Shown: positions 1-6,897, numbered from the stretch's first letter. The stretch: 10,057 bases of DNA from Candidatus Omnitrophota bacterium (GCA_028717045.1 JAQUON010000051.1:1-10057); one strand, 5' to 3'. Notes: a model not told the origin generated them from the sequence alone. Translations and numbers: made by a program.

Positions 1-508
1 TCGGCAGGCGGTAATTTGTGACGCTAACCCCCTTGTGTCTTTCAAAGCTCACCTGGTCTTTGGCTGCAAGGGAGAGATAGAAGTCCGAAACTGACTTCTT
101 TATGCTCGCCTGTTTCTTCGGATCAACCCTAAAGAGGAAAAGGAAATCCCCTAATTGCACCTCGCCGGGCTTTGTGTAACCGGCTGCTTTACCGAGAGAA
201 TACATCGCAAACGCCGTATCTTGCTGGAAGAAATCAGGCAAAAAAGGAAGCCTCTTGCGTATCTTACTTAGCTCAGGCTCAATCAGATTAAGGTAAAAAG
301 AGGTAGTATAGACCTGTTTAAAGAGCTGGCTTGACTGAAAATCCTTAACTTTACTGCCGAGGTCAAAAGAGTATAGGTAATACACTACGTCATCGGGAGT
401 TATGCTTTCCAAGGAAGAAATGGAAATCTTCTGTAGTTGCTGATAGCCGTAATAGGCAGCGCCCGCAAGAACCGCAACGACGACAAGTATCCCGAGCAGT
501 TTTCTCAT
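1..508 (-). CDS. Membrane-anchored hypothetical protein (partial, 3' end outside window)
   Basis: I do not recognise this gene with certainty. The reading frame is open from an ATG at 508 to the window edge (169 codons seen). A good Shine-Dalgarno sequence (AGGGGAG, 514-520) lies five bases upstream, which fixes the start. The protein begins MRKLLGILVVVAVLAGAAYY: two basic residues and then one hydrophobic segment (about residues 4-21), so it is either a signal anchor or an uncleaved signal peptide. No lipobox cysteine follows. The rest is soluble and would lie outside the cytoplasmic membrane. It starts SLESITPDDVVYYLYSFDLG, a layout that loosely recalls proteins of the DUF3352 type (P-D-D/T-x-x-x-Y near the membrane anchor); this is a resemblance only. 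The gene starts 14 bp after the ilvC stop, so it is probably co-transcribed with the ilv genes, but nothing in it points to amino acid synthesis. Confidence 0.75.
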   Translation of the reverse strand, partial: MRKLLGILVVVAVLAGAAYYGYQQLQKISISSLESITPDDVVYYLYSFDLGSKVKDFQSSQLFKQVYTTSFYLNLIEPELSKIRKRLPFLPDFFQQDTAFAMYSLGKAAGYTKPGEVQLGDFLFLFRVDPKKQASIKKSVSDFYLSLAAKDQVSFERHKGVSVTNYRLP

Positions 509-522
509 ATTCTCTCCCCTTT

Positions 523-1515
523 TTATTTCTTCATCCAGGGCATCATGTCCCTGAGCCTTTTGCCTACTTCTTCTATGGGATGCGTATCGCCCTTTTTGAG
601 CAACTCGTTAAATACCGGCCTTCCTGCTTCGTTTTCTTTTATCCATTCCCTGGCAAATTTTCCCGATCGGATATCTTTGAGCATTTTTTTCATCGTAGTA
701 CGGGTCTTCTCGGTAATAATCTTTGGCCCGCGCGTCAAATCCCCGTAGCAGGCGGTGTTGGAAACACGGCGTCGCATACCGCTGATGCCGAACTCTTGAA
801 TCAAGTCGGTGATAAGTTTTAACTCATGAAGCACCTCGAAATAGGCGATCTCCGGCTGGTAACCCGCTTCAATAAGCGTATCGAACCCGGCCTTAATCAA
901 TTCTGTAACGCCTCCGCAGAGGACCGCCTGTTCGCCGAATAAATCGGTTTCGGTTTCTTCCTCGAAAGTGGTTTCAATCACGCCTGCCCTCGTCGCACCG
1001 ATGGCCTTTGCATATGCAAGGCCAAGCTCTTTTGCCTGGCCGGTGGCATCCTGGTATACTGCCAGCAGACTCGGTACACCCTTGCCTTCCTCGTACATGC
1101 GCCTGACCAATGCGCCGGGGCCTTTCGGCGCAACCATGAACACATCGACGTTCTTCGGAGGCTTGATCTGCTTGAACCTGATATTAAACCCGTGGGAAAA
1201 ACAAAGGGCCTTTCCTTTTTTTAGGTTCGGCTTAATGCTTTCGTTATATACCTTTGCCTGCACGTGGTCCTGGGTGAGGATCTGGATAATATCGGCTTTC
1301 TCTGCCGCCTCTTTTGCCGGAATAGGAAAGAATTCGTCTTTCTTCGCCTGTTCGAAATTGGGGGTACCCTCCAGCTCCGATACAATAACCCTACAGCCTG
1401 ATTCACGCAGGCACAAGGCCTGCCCGCGACCCTGGATCCCATACCCGATAATGGCTATGGTCTTATCCTTAAGAAGACCCGAATCTGCGTCTTTGTCGTA
1501 ATACACCTGTATCAT
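523..1515 (-). CDS. ilvC: Ketol-acid reductoisomerase, class I, with atypical cofactor loop
   Basis: Converts 2-acetolactate (or 2-aceto-2-hydroxybutyrate) to the dihydroxy acid by alkyl migration and reduction, the second common step of valine and isoleucine synthesis. At 330 residues it has the usual short class I length. The N-terminal Rossmann domain has GYGIQG at 24-29, followed by HGFNI with catalytic His108 and the APKGPG motif at 129-134. The C-terminal domain carries the metal ligands Asp191 and Glu195 (ETDLFGEQ) and Glu227 and Glu231 (YFEVLHE), and the substrate serine Ser252 (SNTA). Several normally constant positions differ: the usual GLRxGSxS cofactor loop reads SELEGTPN (46-53), PDExQ reads QDHVQ (82-86), GPGH reads GPGA (132-135), and TAEYG reads TACYG (254-258). 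The catalytic set is complete, so I infer an active enzyme, perhaps one preferring NADH. The start is supported by AAGGAGG at 1523-1529. It begins 17 bp after ilvN. Confidence 0.96.
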   Translation of the reverse strand: MIQVYYDKDADSGLLKDKTIAIIGYGIQGRGQALCLRESGCRVIVSELEGTPNFEQAKKDEFFPIPAKEAAEKADIIQILTQDHVQAKVYNESIKPNLKKGKALCFSHGFNIRFKQIKPPKNVDVFMVAPKGPGALVRRMYEEGKGVPSLLAVYQDATGQAKELGLAYAKAIGATRAGVIETTFEEETETDLFGEQAVLCGGVTELIKAGFDTLIEAGYQPEIAYFEVLHELKLITDLIQEFGISGMRRRVSNTACYGDLTRGPKIITEKTRTTMKKMLKDIRSGKFAREWIKENEAGRPVFNELLKKGDTHPIEEVGKRLRDMMPWMKK

Positions 1516-1522
1516 TTTAAAA

Positions 1523-1529
1523 CCTCCTT
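1523..1529 (-). promoter_or_regulatory. Strong ribosome binding site of ilvC
   Basis: AAGGAGG lies seven bases before the ilvC ATG. It is the best Shine-Dalgarno match in the ilv cluster. It contrasts with ilvN just upstream, which has no clear site, so ilvC may be translated independently and more strongly than its neighbours. Confidence 0.8.
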
Positions 1530-1532
1530 ACC

Positions 1533-2006
1533 TTAATATGCCATGGCAATTCTGCCTGTCCTGACAAGCTCCTTGATGCCAAAAGCCTCCAACCCCTGGA
1601 GCAATTGTTTGATCTGTTGTTGCCCTCCGGCAGCCTCTATGATAGCGCTGTCTGATGTATGCTGTACAATCTTTGCCGAATACTTCTCAAGCAAGCCCGT
1701 CAGCGCATGCTTGTCTTTCGGCGTATAGTTTATTCTCACAAGCATCAATTCCCGGTCTGCGTGCTCTTTTTTGGTAAAATCCGTGACAGTGATGACATCA
1801 ACGAGTTTATTGAGCTGTTTCTTGATCTGCTCCAGTATCCTTTCGTCTTCCGCTTCCACCACAATGGTCATGCAGGAAGTAGCAGGGTCAAGGGTCTCGC
1901 TCACTGCCAGAGACGAAATATTGTAGCCGCGTGCACTGAACAAGCCGGCAATACGCGCCAGCACCCCGAATTTATTTTCCACTACTACCGATATGGTATG
2001 TTTCAT
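1533..2006 (-). CDS. ilvN: Acetolactate synthase small (regulatory) subunit
   Basis: Regulatory partner of the IlvB catalytic subunit; in this family it raises catalytic activity and confers feedback inhibition by valine. The 157-residue length is typical of the IlvH/IlvN type. An N-terminal ACT domain covers about residues 3-75, and a C-terminal small-subunit domain runs from about 83 to 157 (RELMLVRINY onward). Asn11, Gly14 and Asn29 line up with the valine-binding positions known from E. coli IlvH, so I infer that the enzyme is valine-sensitive. The usual PGVL of the ACT loop is FGVL, a variant I associate with some PVC-group bacteria, and SRMTI reads SCMTI. The gene lies 18 bp after the HD-GYP gene, not directly after ilvB as is usual. 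I see no convincing Shine-Dalgarno sequence before its ATG and no other in-frame start before an upstream stop, so translation may depend on coupling to the preceding gene. Confidence 0.96.
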   Translation of the reverse strand: MKHTISVVVENKFGVLARIAGLFSARGYNISSLAVSETLDPATSCMTIVVEAEDERILEQIKKQLNKLVDVITVTDFTKKEHADRELMLVRINYTPKDKHALTGLLEKYSAKIVQHTSDSAIIEAAGGQQQIKQLLQGLEAFGIKELVRTGRIAMAY

Positions 2007-2024
2007 AGCGTACCCGGTGCTTTC

Positions 2025-3476
2025 TTAAGGGAGTTTCTTTTCTTTCACTAAACTTAAAAGTGCTTCCAGCACCTCATTGTCGATTTTTCCTTCCTTGGCC
2101 ATTACCTCCAGCTCGCTCTTTGCCATATCAATGCTTAGGGCCTTACGGTAAGGCCGGTCGGATATCATCGCATCAAAAATATCTGCCACCGTCAGTATCC
2201 TGGTGATAAAAGGAATATTGCCGTCGCTTAAGCCGTCCGGGTAGCCGTTGCCGTTAAGAAATTCATGGTGATGCTTGATCGGTTCTATGATATGGCGGAA
2301 GTTCCGTAAAGGTCTTACTATCCCTTCTCCGATTTCGGGGTGTTTATGCATAATCTGCATCTCCTGGGTGTTCAATTTCCCCGGCTTATGAAGGATCTCA
2401 TCGGTAATCCCTATCTTGCCGATATCGTGGAGCCGCGCAGCATCGCGTAATGTGTGTAAATCCTCTGGAGACAAGTGCAGGTATTCTGCGATTGCCACCG
2501 CATATTTAGCCACCCGGTCGGAATGGCCGCGTGAATATTTATCTTTTGCCTCTACGGCAAGCGCGAGCGCCGAAATCGTCTCAAAGTAAATCTTTTCTAC
2601 TTCCGCATTTAAGGTAAAATTCTCCAGCGAAACTGCTATCTGATACGCCAGGTTAGTCAGAATGTTAAGGTCCTCTTCCGAGAAAATCTCCGCTTCTGTC
2701 TTGCCGCTTATGCATATCGCGCCCCATATCTGTTCGTGCACTACCAAAGGAGCAGCGATAAGCGGAGGTTCGTATATTGCGCCGGGGTCCTGCTGCGCCG
2801 TATCTAAAGACGGCACCAGAAGGGACTTTTTTGTTTCGATTACCCATCCCAGCGCACCAGAACCGACCCCCAGCTCCAAGGGAATGGTTTTTTTGTCAAT
2901 TCCGACCAGGGCCTTTGGCCGTAACACACCCTTTGCCTGGTCTAAAAAGACAATAATGCCTTTCTTGGCCCTTAAGGAGCGTACCATCGTCTCCAGGATA
3001 AACTGGACAAGCAAATCGAAATTGTCTATCGAGTTGACGGTCTGGCCGATCCGGGAAAGGATCTGATATATAGTTGTCTTGGTCTCTTTTAACTCTTTAA
3101 CGTTTTCTTCAAGGTTGGTGATGATTTCACTGAATGCCCTTGCCAAGTGCGCCACTTCTTCATCGCCCTGCGCCAATTCCATGAGCGTGTTTTTATCTAT
3201 CTTATCCAGTTTATCCAACTTTGTGCTTTTCAGTTTATTGCTTAAGGTAACGATTTTCAAAAGAAAGCTGCGCGTTCCCCAAAAACCCAGCACAGAGAGT
3301 ATTCCTGCAATCAGCAATAACACCTTTGAGTTTAGGTATCCGCTTGCTATCCCTACGCCTGCTGCCGACTGCAACAAGATATAAATAAGGATTATAAAGG
3401 GGATTACCGACGCAACGAAAAAATACACATAAAATTGCTTCAGGATTGATTCCTGTTTTACGGATTTTACTTTCAT
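2025..3476 (-). CDS. Membrane-bound HAMP-GAF-HD-GYP protein, predicted cyclic-di-GMP phosphodiesterase
   Basis: HD-GYP proteins degrade cyclic di-GMP. Numbered from the ATG at 3476 (483 aa), two membrane helices (about 15-36 and 51-73) are joined by a short loop, too short for a periplasmic sensor. A HAMP-like linker follows (about 75-125, ending GDEEVAHLARAF), then a coiled coil (about 115-140), a GAF domain (about 150-285) without a recognisable NKFDE cyclic-nucleotide motif, and an HD-GYP domain (about 295-480). The HD-GYP set is intact: HS.R, HDIGK (His350, Asp351), KHPEIG, HHE (403-405), NGNGYP (GYP 411-413) and VADIFDAM..DRPYR, so I infer an active phosphodiesterase. The gene lies between ilvB and ilvN; its ATG is one base after the ilvB stop. 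A TTG at 3494 could extend it by six residues into ilvB, but the ATG is preferred. The signal sensed by GAF is unknown, and no GGDEF domain is present. Confidence 0.93.
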   Translation of the reverse strand: MKVKSVKQESILKQFYVYFFVASVIPFIILIYILLQSAAGVGIASGYLNSKVLLLIAGILSVLGFWGTRSFLLKIVTLSNKLKSTKLDKLDKIDKNTLMELAQGDEEVAHLARAFSEIITNLEENVKELKETKTTIYQILSRIGQTVNSIDNFDLLVQFILETMVRSLRAKKGIIVFLDQAKGVLRPKALVGIDKKTIPLELGVGSGALGWVIETKKSLLVPSLDTAQQDPGAIYEPPLIAAPLVVHEQIWGAICISGKTEAEIFSEEDLNILTNLAYQIAVSLENFTLNAEVEKIYFETISALALAVEAKDKYSRGHSDRVAKYAVAIAEYLHLSPEDLHTLRDAARLHDIGKIGITDEILHKPGKLNTQEMQIMHKHPEIGEGIVRPLRNFRHIIEPIKHHHEFLNGNGYPDGLSDGNIPFITRILTVADIFDAMISDRPYRKALSIDMAKSELEVMAKEGKIDNEVLEALLSLVKEKKLP

Positions 3477-3477
3477 T

Positions 3478-5142
3478 TTATGCCAATCCCTCAATCATGT
3501 GGTTAATTGCCTCCCCTGCGGGGACCATCGGAAACACGTTCTCTTCCGGCTCAATGTGAAAATCGATGAACACCGTATTTTCCGTCGCAATCGCCTTTTC
3601 GATTGCCGGCCTTACTTCCTCTTTCTTGGTCACACGTATCCCTACCGCTCCGTAACTTTCGGCAAGCTTTACGAAATCGGGCCCGGAAATACAGGTATGG
3701 GAATAGCGCTTTTTGTAAAACAGTTCTTGCCACTGCCTCACCATGCCCAAATAACCGTTGTTCAGTATCGCAACCTTCACGTGTATTTTATTGCATACGC
3801 AGGTAGCCAATTCCTGGATATTCATCTGTATCGAGCCGTCTCCGGCTATATCAAAAACTATTCTTTCCGGACAGCCGACTTTAGCTCCCATTGCTGCCGG
3901 AAAACCAAAACCCATGGTGCCCAGGCCGCCTGAAGAAAGAAAAGTCCGGGGATGGCTGTATGTATACCACTGCGCAGCCCACATCTGGTTTTGCCCGACT
4001 TCAGTGGTAATTATCGCTTCCGAGCCAGTTGCCTCATTAATCTGTTCAATCACGTATTGCGGCTTGAGCTTGCCTTCTGCCTTGTACGTCAAAGGGGACT
4101 TCTTCTTCCAGCCTTCAAGCGTTTTTAACCAATCGGATGTTTCCGGCACCTTAGTCAATTCCTCCAATAACTGGCCCAGTACATTCTTTGCATCGCCCAC
4201 TATGGGTATATGGACCTTGATATTCTTACTGATGGAGGATGGGTCGATATCAATATGGATGACCTTTGCGTAAGGAGCGAACGCGTCGATACGGCCGGTA
4301 ACCCGGTCGTCAAAACGCGCGCCTACCGCAATAATAAGGTCCGATTCCATTATTGCGTGGTTAGCATACGCAGTCCCGTGCATCCCCAGCATCCCCAGGG
4401 AAAGTTTGTGCGTAGAAGGAAAACAGCCTATGCCCATCAGGGTCCAGGTAACCGGCGCATTCATCTTCTCTGCTAATTCTCTAAGCGTCCCCGCAGCACC
4501 CGAAGTAACCACGCCTCCGCCTACATAGAGAACCGGCTTTTTGCAGGAAGCGATCAATTTTGCGGCTTTCTTTATCTGGCCGGGATGGCCGTAATAATTC
4601 GGCTTGTATCCCCTGATAGCTACTTCTTCGGGCCAGACAAATTCGACGTCTTTCTGTTGCACGTCCACCGGGATATCGATAAGTACCGGTCCGGGCCTTC
4701 CCGTTGAAGCTACGTGAAAAGCTTCTCTGACGATACGCGCTAAATCCTTGGCGTCTTTTACCAGATAATTGTGTTTTGTAATAGGCCTGGTGATGCCGGT
4801 CACGTCAGCCTCTTGGAACGCATCGTTTCCGATGAGGTGCGTCTTGACCTGCCCGGTTATGGCAATCATAGGAATAGAATCCATGTAGGCAGTTGCGATA
4901 CCGGTCGTCAGATTCGTTGCTCCCGGCCCGGAAGTCGCCAGGCACACACCCATTTTACCGGTTGCCCGGGAGTAGGCATCTGCTGCGTGCGCAGCTGCCT
5001 GTTCATGGCGGGTAAGGATAAAGCGTATATCTGCGTCGTAGAGCGTATCAAACAAAGGCAACACCTGGCCGCCGGGATAACCGAATATGACTTCCACCCC
5101 TTCGCGCCTTAAACTCTCAATCAAAATTTCTGCACCAGTCAT
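3478..5142 (-). CDS. ilvB: Acetolactate synthase large (catalytic) subunit
   Basis: Thiamine-diphosphate enzyme that joins two pyruvates to 2-acetolactate, or pyruvate and 2-oxobutyrate to 2-aceto-2-hydroxybutyrate; this is the committed step of branched-chain amino acid synthesis. The 554 residues contain all three domains of the family. The N-terminal pyrimidine-binding domain (about 1-165) has catalytic Glu47 in RHEQ and the GQV....IG.DAFQE motif. The central FAD-binding domain (about 185-325) has GGGV and GARFDDR. The C-terminal pyrophosphate-binding domain (about 365-530) has GDGS at 434-437 and NNGYLGM at 461-467, which give the metal ligands. Trp471 in MVRQWQ is the conserved tryptophan at the substrate channel, so this is a true acetolactate synthase and not another enzyme of the superfamily. 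The ATG lies one base after the ilvD stop (TAAAATG), with AAGGAG about 15 bases upstream inside ilvD. Its regulatory subunit ilvN is displaced by one gene. Confidence 0.97.
   Translation of the reverse strand: MTGAEILIESLRREGVEVIFGYPGGQVLPLFDTLYDADIRFILTRHEQAAAHAADAYSRATGKMGVCLATSGPGATNLTTGIATAYMDSIPMIAITGQVKTHLIGNDAFQEADVTGITRPITKHNYLVKDAKDLARIVREAFHVASTGRPGPVLIDIPVDVQQKDVEFVWPEEVAIRGYKPNYYGHPGQIKKAAKLIASCKKPVLYVGGGVVTSGAAGTLRELAEKMNAPVTWTLMGIGCFPSTHKLSLGMLGMHGTAYANHAIMESDLIIAVGARFDDRVTGRIDAFAPYAKVIHIDIDPSSISKNIKVHIPIVGDAKNVLGQLLEELTKVPETSDWLKTLEGWKKKSPLTYKAEGKLKPQYVIEQINEATGSEAIITTEVGQNQMWAAQWYTYSHPRTFLSSGGLGTMGFGFPAAMGAKVGCPERIVFDIAGDGSIQMNIQELATCVCNKIHVKVAILNNGYLGMVRQWQELFYKKRYSHTCISGPDFVKLAESYGAVGIRVTKKEEVRPAIEKAIATENTVFIDFHIEPEENVFPMVPAGEAINHMIEGLA
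3488..3492 (-). promoter_or_regulatory. Putative ribosome binding site deciding the HD-GYP start
   Basis: GAGGG, inside the last codons of ilvB, is 11 bases before the ATG at 3476. It supports that ATG over the in-frame TTG at 3494, whose nearest purine-rich site (GGGGAGG) is about 15 bases upstream. The spacing is somewhat long, and the TAAAATG stop/start junction suggests that coupling to ilvB also contributes. Confidence 0.5.
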
Positions 5143-5143
5143 T

Positions 5144-6796
5144 TTATCTTAAGACCGCTCCTTTATCTGCGGAACTGACCATCCTTGCGTACCTGGCCAA
5201 GTACCCTGTATTAATTTTCGGAGGCACTCTTTTGACCGCTTTGAGCCTGTGTGTGATTTCTGCATCGCTCAATTTTACCTCCAGCTTCCTGCGGGGAATG
5301 TCAATATTTATTATATCATTATCTTTCAAAATGGCAATCGGTCCGCCACTGGCTGCTTCGGGCGAGATATGCCCGATACAGGGGCCTTTAGTCCCGCCGG
5401 AAAACCGGCCATCGGTAATAAGCGCGACCGAATCTTCCAAACCCATCCCTACGATAGCAGAGGTGGGTGCCAACATCTCCCGCATGCCGGGGCCTCCGCT
5501 TGGGCCTTCATAGCGGATAACCACACAATCCCCTTTTTTAATTTTGTTGCCTAAGATTGCCTGCATCGCTTCTTCTTCTCGGTTAAAAACTTTTGCCCTC
5601 CCGCAAAACTTCATCATCTTGGCATTGACTGCGGATTGTTTTACCACTGCACCCTGCGGGGCAAGGTTACCGTATAATACCGCGATTCCGCCCTGGGCAT
5701 GATACGCCTTCTGGAGCGGCCGGATAACTTCTTCGTCGTCTATCCGGGCATTTTCCGCGATGGCAAAGAGCTTTTCGCCGCTTACGCTGAGCGTATTGTG
5801 TAATTTAGTTTTGAGGCGTTTAAGTACGGCGGGAATGCCCCCCGCATATTCTAAATCTTCCATAAAATGCGGCCCGGATGGCTCAATGTTTGTGATATGC
5901 GGCGTACGCCTGCTGATGGAATCAAATGTTTTTAAATGTAACGGTATCGATGCTTCATGGGCAATCGCCATGAGGTGAAGTACCGTATTGCTTGAACCGC
6001 CCAAAGCCATATCGACAGTTATCGCATTTTCCATAGATTGCGTAGTAATAATATCGAGTGGGACGATGTGCTTCTTGGCTAATTCCACAATCCGCTCTCC
6101 GCTTGCCTGGGCAATCCTGCGTTTTTTAGCTGAAATCGCAAGAGCAGTTGCACAGCCCGGCAAAGACATGCCTAAGGTTTCTGTGATACAGGCCATAGTA
6201 TTGGCGGTATAAAGCCCCTGGCAGGAACCGGCTCCAGGACAAGCCTCCAATTCCAAACACGTTAGTTCTTTATCGGAAATTTCGCCCTTTTTTGCGCGGG
6301 CGAGTGCCTCGTAGGTATCATGGACAAACGCAAGTTTTCGCTGCCTGAAACGGCCGGAAAGCATAGGCCCGGCAGTCACAATGATCGCGGGGATATTGAG
6401 GCGCGCAACCCCCATGAGCATTCCCGGGGTAATCTTATCGCAGTTAGTCAGGCAGACTATCCCATCAAGGCTATGGGCATTGCACACGGTCTCGATGGCA
6501 TCCGCAACGATCTCCCTTGATGCCAACGGATAACACATTCCCAGGTGCCCCATTGCAATACCGTCGCAGATACCCGGGACACCGAAAAAGAAAGGCACGC
6601 CGCCGCCGTAACAAATGCCTCGTTCGATAAAACGCTCCAGATCCCGCATCCCGATATGCCCGGGAATCAGGTCAGTAAAAGACGTGGCCACGCCGATAAA
6701 AGGCCGCTGTAAATCCTTTCTGCCGATACCTGTCGCATGCAAAAGCGCACGATGCGGAACCCGTTCCAGACCTTTCTTAATCGTATCTGAACGCAT
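5144..6796 (-). CDS. ilvD: Dihydroxy-acid dehydratase
   Basis: Iron-sulfur enzyme that dehydrates 2,3-dihydroxy-isovalerate and -methylvalerate to the 2-oxo acids, the third common step of valine and isoleucine synthesis. At 550 residues it has the usual length. Visible motifs are CDGIAMGH (metal ligand Asp78), NCDK (Cys119, Asp120 and Lys121, the last usually carbamylated), ACPGAGSC (Cys186 and Cys192), RYEGPSGGPGM (Glu430) and DGRFSGGT (Ser466, the likely catalytic base). The segment before the first ligand reads IPGHIGMRDL. Gly-His replaces the Cys-Asn found in the [2Fe-2S] plant-like branch, so it belongs with the E. coli-like branch whose cluster is oxygen-sensitive. This fits an anaerobic or low-oxygen cell but does not prove it. 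The ATG has GGAGG at 6804-6808. It is the first ilv gene, after a 122-bp gap containing an inverted repeat, so a promoter or processing site there is possible. Confidence 0.97.
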   Translation of the reverse strand: MRSDTIKKGLERVPHRALLHATGIGRKDLQRPFIGVATSFTDLIPGHIGMRDLERFIERGICYGGGVPFFFGVPGICDGIAMGHLGMCYPLASREIVADAIETVCNAHSLDGIVCLTNCDKITPGMLMGVARLNIPAIIVTAGPMLSGRFRQRKLAFVHDTYEALARAKKGEISDKELTCLELEACPGAGSCQGLYTANTMACITETLGMSLPGCATALAISAKKRRIAQASGERIVELAKKHIVPLDIITTQSMENAITVDMALGGSSNTVLHLMAIAHEASIPLHLKTFDSISRRTPHITNIEPSGPHFMEDLEYAGGIPAVLKRLKTKLHNTLSVSGEKLFAIAENARIDDEEVIRPLQKAYHAQGGIAVLYGNLAPQGAVVKQSAVNAKMMKFCGRAKVFNREEEAMQAILGNKIKKGDCVVIRYEGPSGGPGMREMLAPTSAIVGMGLEDSVALITDGRFSGGTKGPCIGHISPEAASGGPIAILKDNDIINIDIPRRKLEVKLSDAEITHRLKAVKRVPPKINTGYLARYARMVSSADKGAVLR

Positions 6797-6803
6797 TGTT
6801 TTG

Positions 6804-6808
6804 CCTCC
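6804..6808 (-). promoter_or_regulatory. Ribosome binding site of ilvD
   Basis: GGAGG sits seven bases before the ilvD ATG, just outside the foot of the inverted repeat (6818-6897). The site would be left unpaired by that hairpin in the mRNA. Confidence 0.75.
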
Positions 6809-6817
6809 ACCAATAGC

Positions 6818-6897
6818 GGGTCGTTGGACTATAGTCTATGTAGTCTAATAGCCGCATCCGCTTTTGCTATCGACCATCGACCGTTGACTATCGACCC
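6818..6897. repeat. Imperfect inverted repeat built from 7-bp units
   Basis: This element fills most of the 122-bp gap between the aldolase gene and ilvD (6797-6918). Its right arm (6866-6897), read on the minus strand, is GG, four perfectly phased heptads (GTCGATA, GTCAACG, GTCGATG, GTCGATA), then GC. Its left arm (6818-6852), read on the plus strand, is GG, then GTCGTTG, GACTATA, GTCTATG, two extra bases, GTCTAAT, one extra base, then GC. The arms match at about 24 of 32 aligned positions, best at both ends, around a 13-base loop (6853-6865). No U-run follows on the minus strand, so it is not a standard intrinsic terminator. It could be a dispersed palindromic repeat, an mRNA-stabilising hairpin or a protein-binding site. 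I see no clear promoter around it. Confidence 0.75.
6868..6895 (-). repeat. Four tandem heptads, consensus GTCGATR
   Basis: Read on the minus strand, exactly 28 bases consist of GTCGATA, GTCAACG, GTCGATG and GTCGATA without gaps. Three of the four units differ only in the last base. This is the better-preserved arm of the larger inverted repeat at 6818-6897. Heptad repeats of this sort resemble the short tandemly repeated sequences described in some cyanobacteria, but I make no claim of relationship. Confidence 0.7.

Noticed and set aside
968..1501. Open frame of 177 codons on the plus strand opposite ilvC
   Set aside because: It lies wholly opposite a well-conserved ilvC, resembles no known family and has no supporting ribosome binding site; it is an antisense shadow.
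3477..3494. TTG at 3494 as start of the HD-GYP gene
   Set aside because: It would add six residues overlapping ilvB. The ATG at 3476 is a stronger start codon with GAGGG upstream and a TAAAATG junction like that of ilvD/ilvB.
3758..4273. Open frame of 171 codons on the plus strand opposite ilvB
   Set aside because: It is fully opposite the conserved ilvB coding sequence and has no recognisable domain; similar plus-strand frames opposite pfkA, ilvD and the aldolase were dropped for the same reason.
5144..6796. Loss of an iron-sulfur ligand in IlvD (Gly-His in place of Cys-Asn in the N-terminal motif)
   Set aside because: The same PGH arrangement is found in E. coli-type dihydroxy-acid dehydratases, so it marks a normal branch of the family and not a defect.
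6868..6895. CRISPR-like array
   Set aside because: The repeat unit is only 7 bp and directly adjacent with no spacers.
6818..6897. Intrinsic terminator between the aldolase gene and ilvD
   Set aside because: The stem is imperfect and AT-containing, and no run of U follows it on the minus strand; the ilvD ribosome binding site comes directly afterwards.
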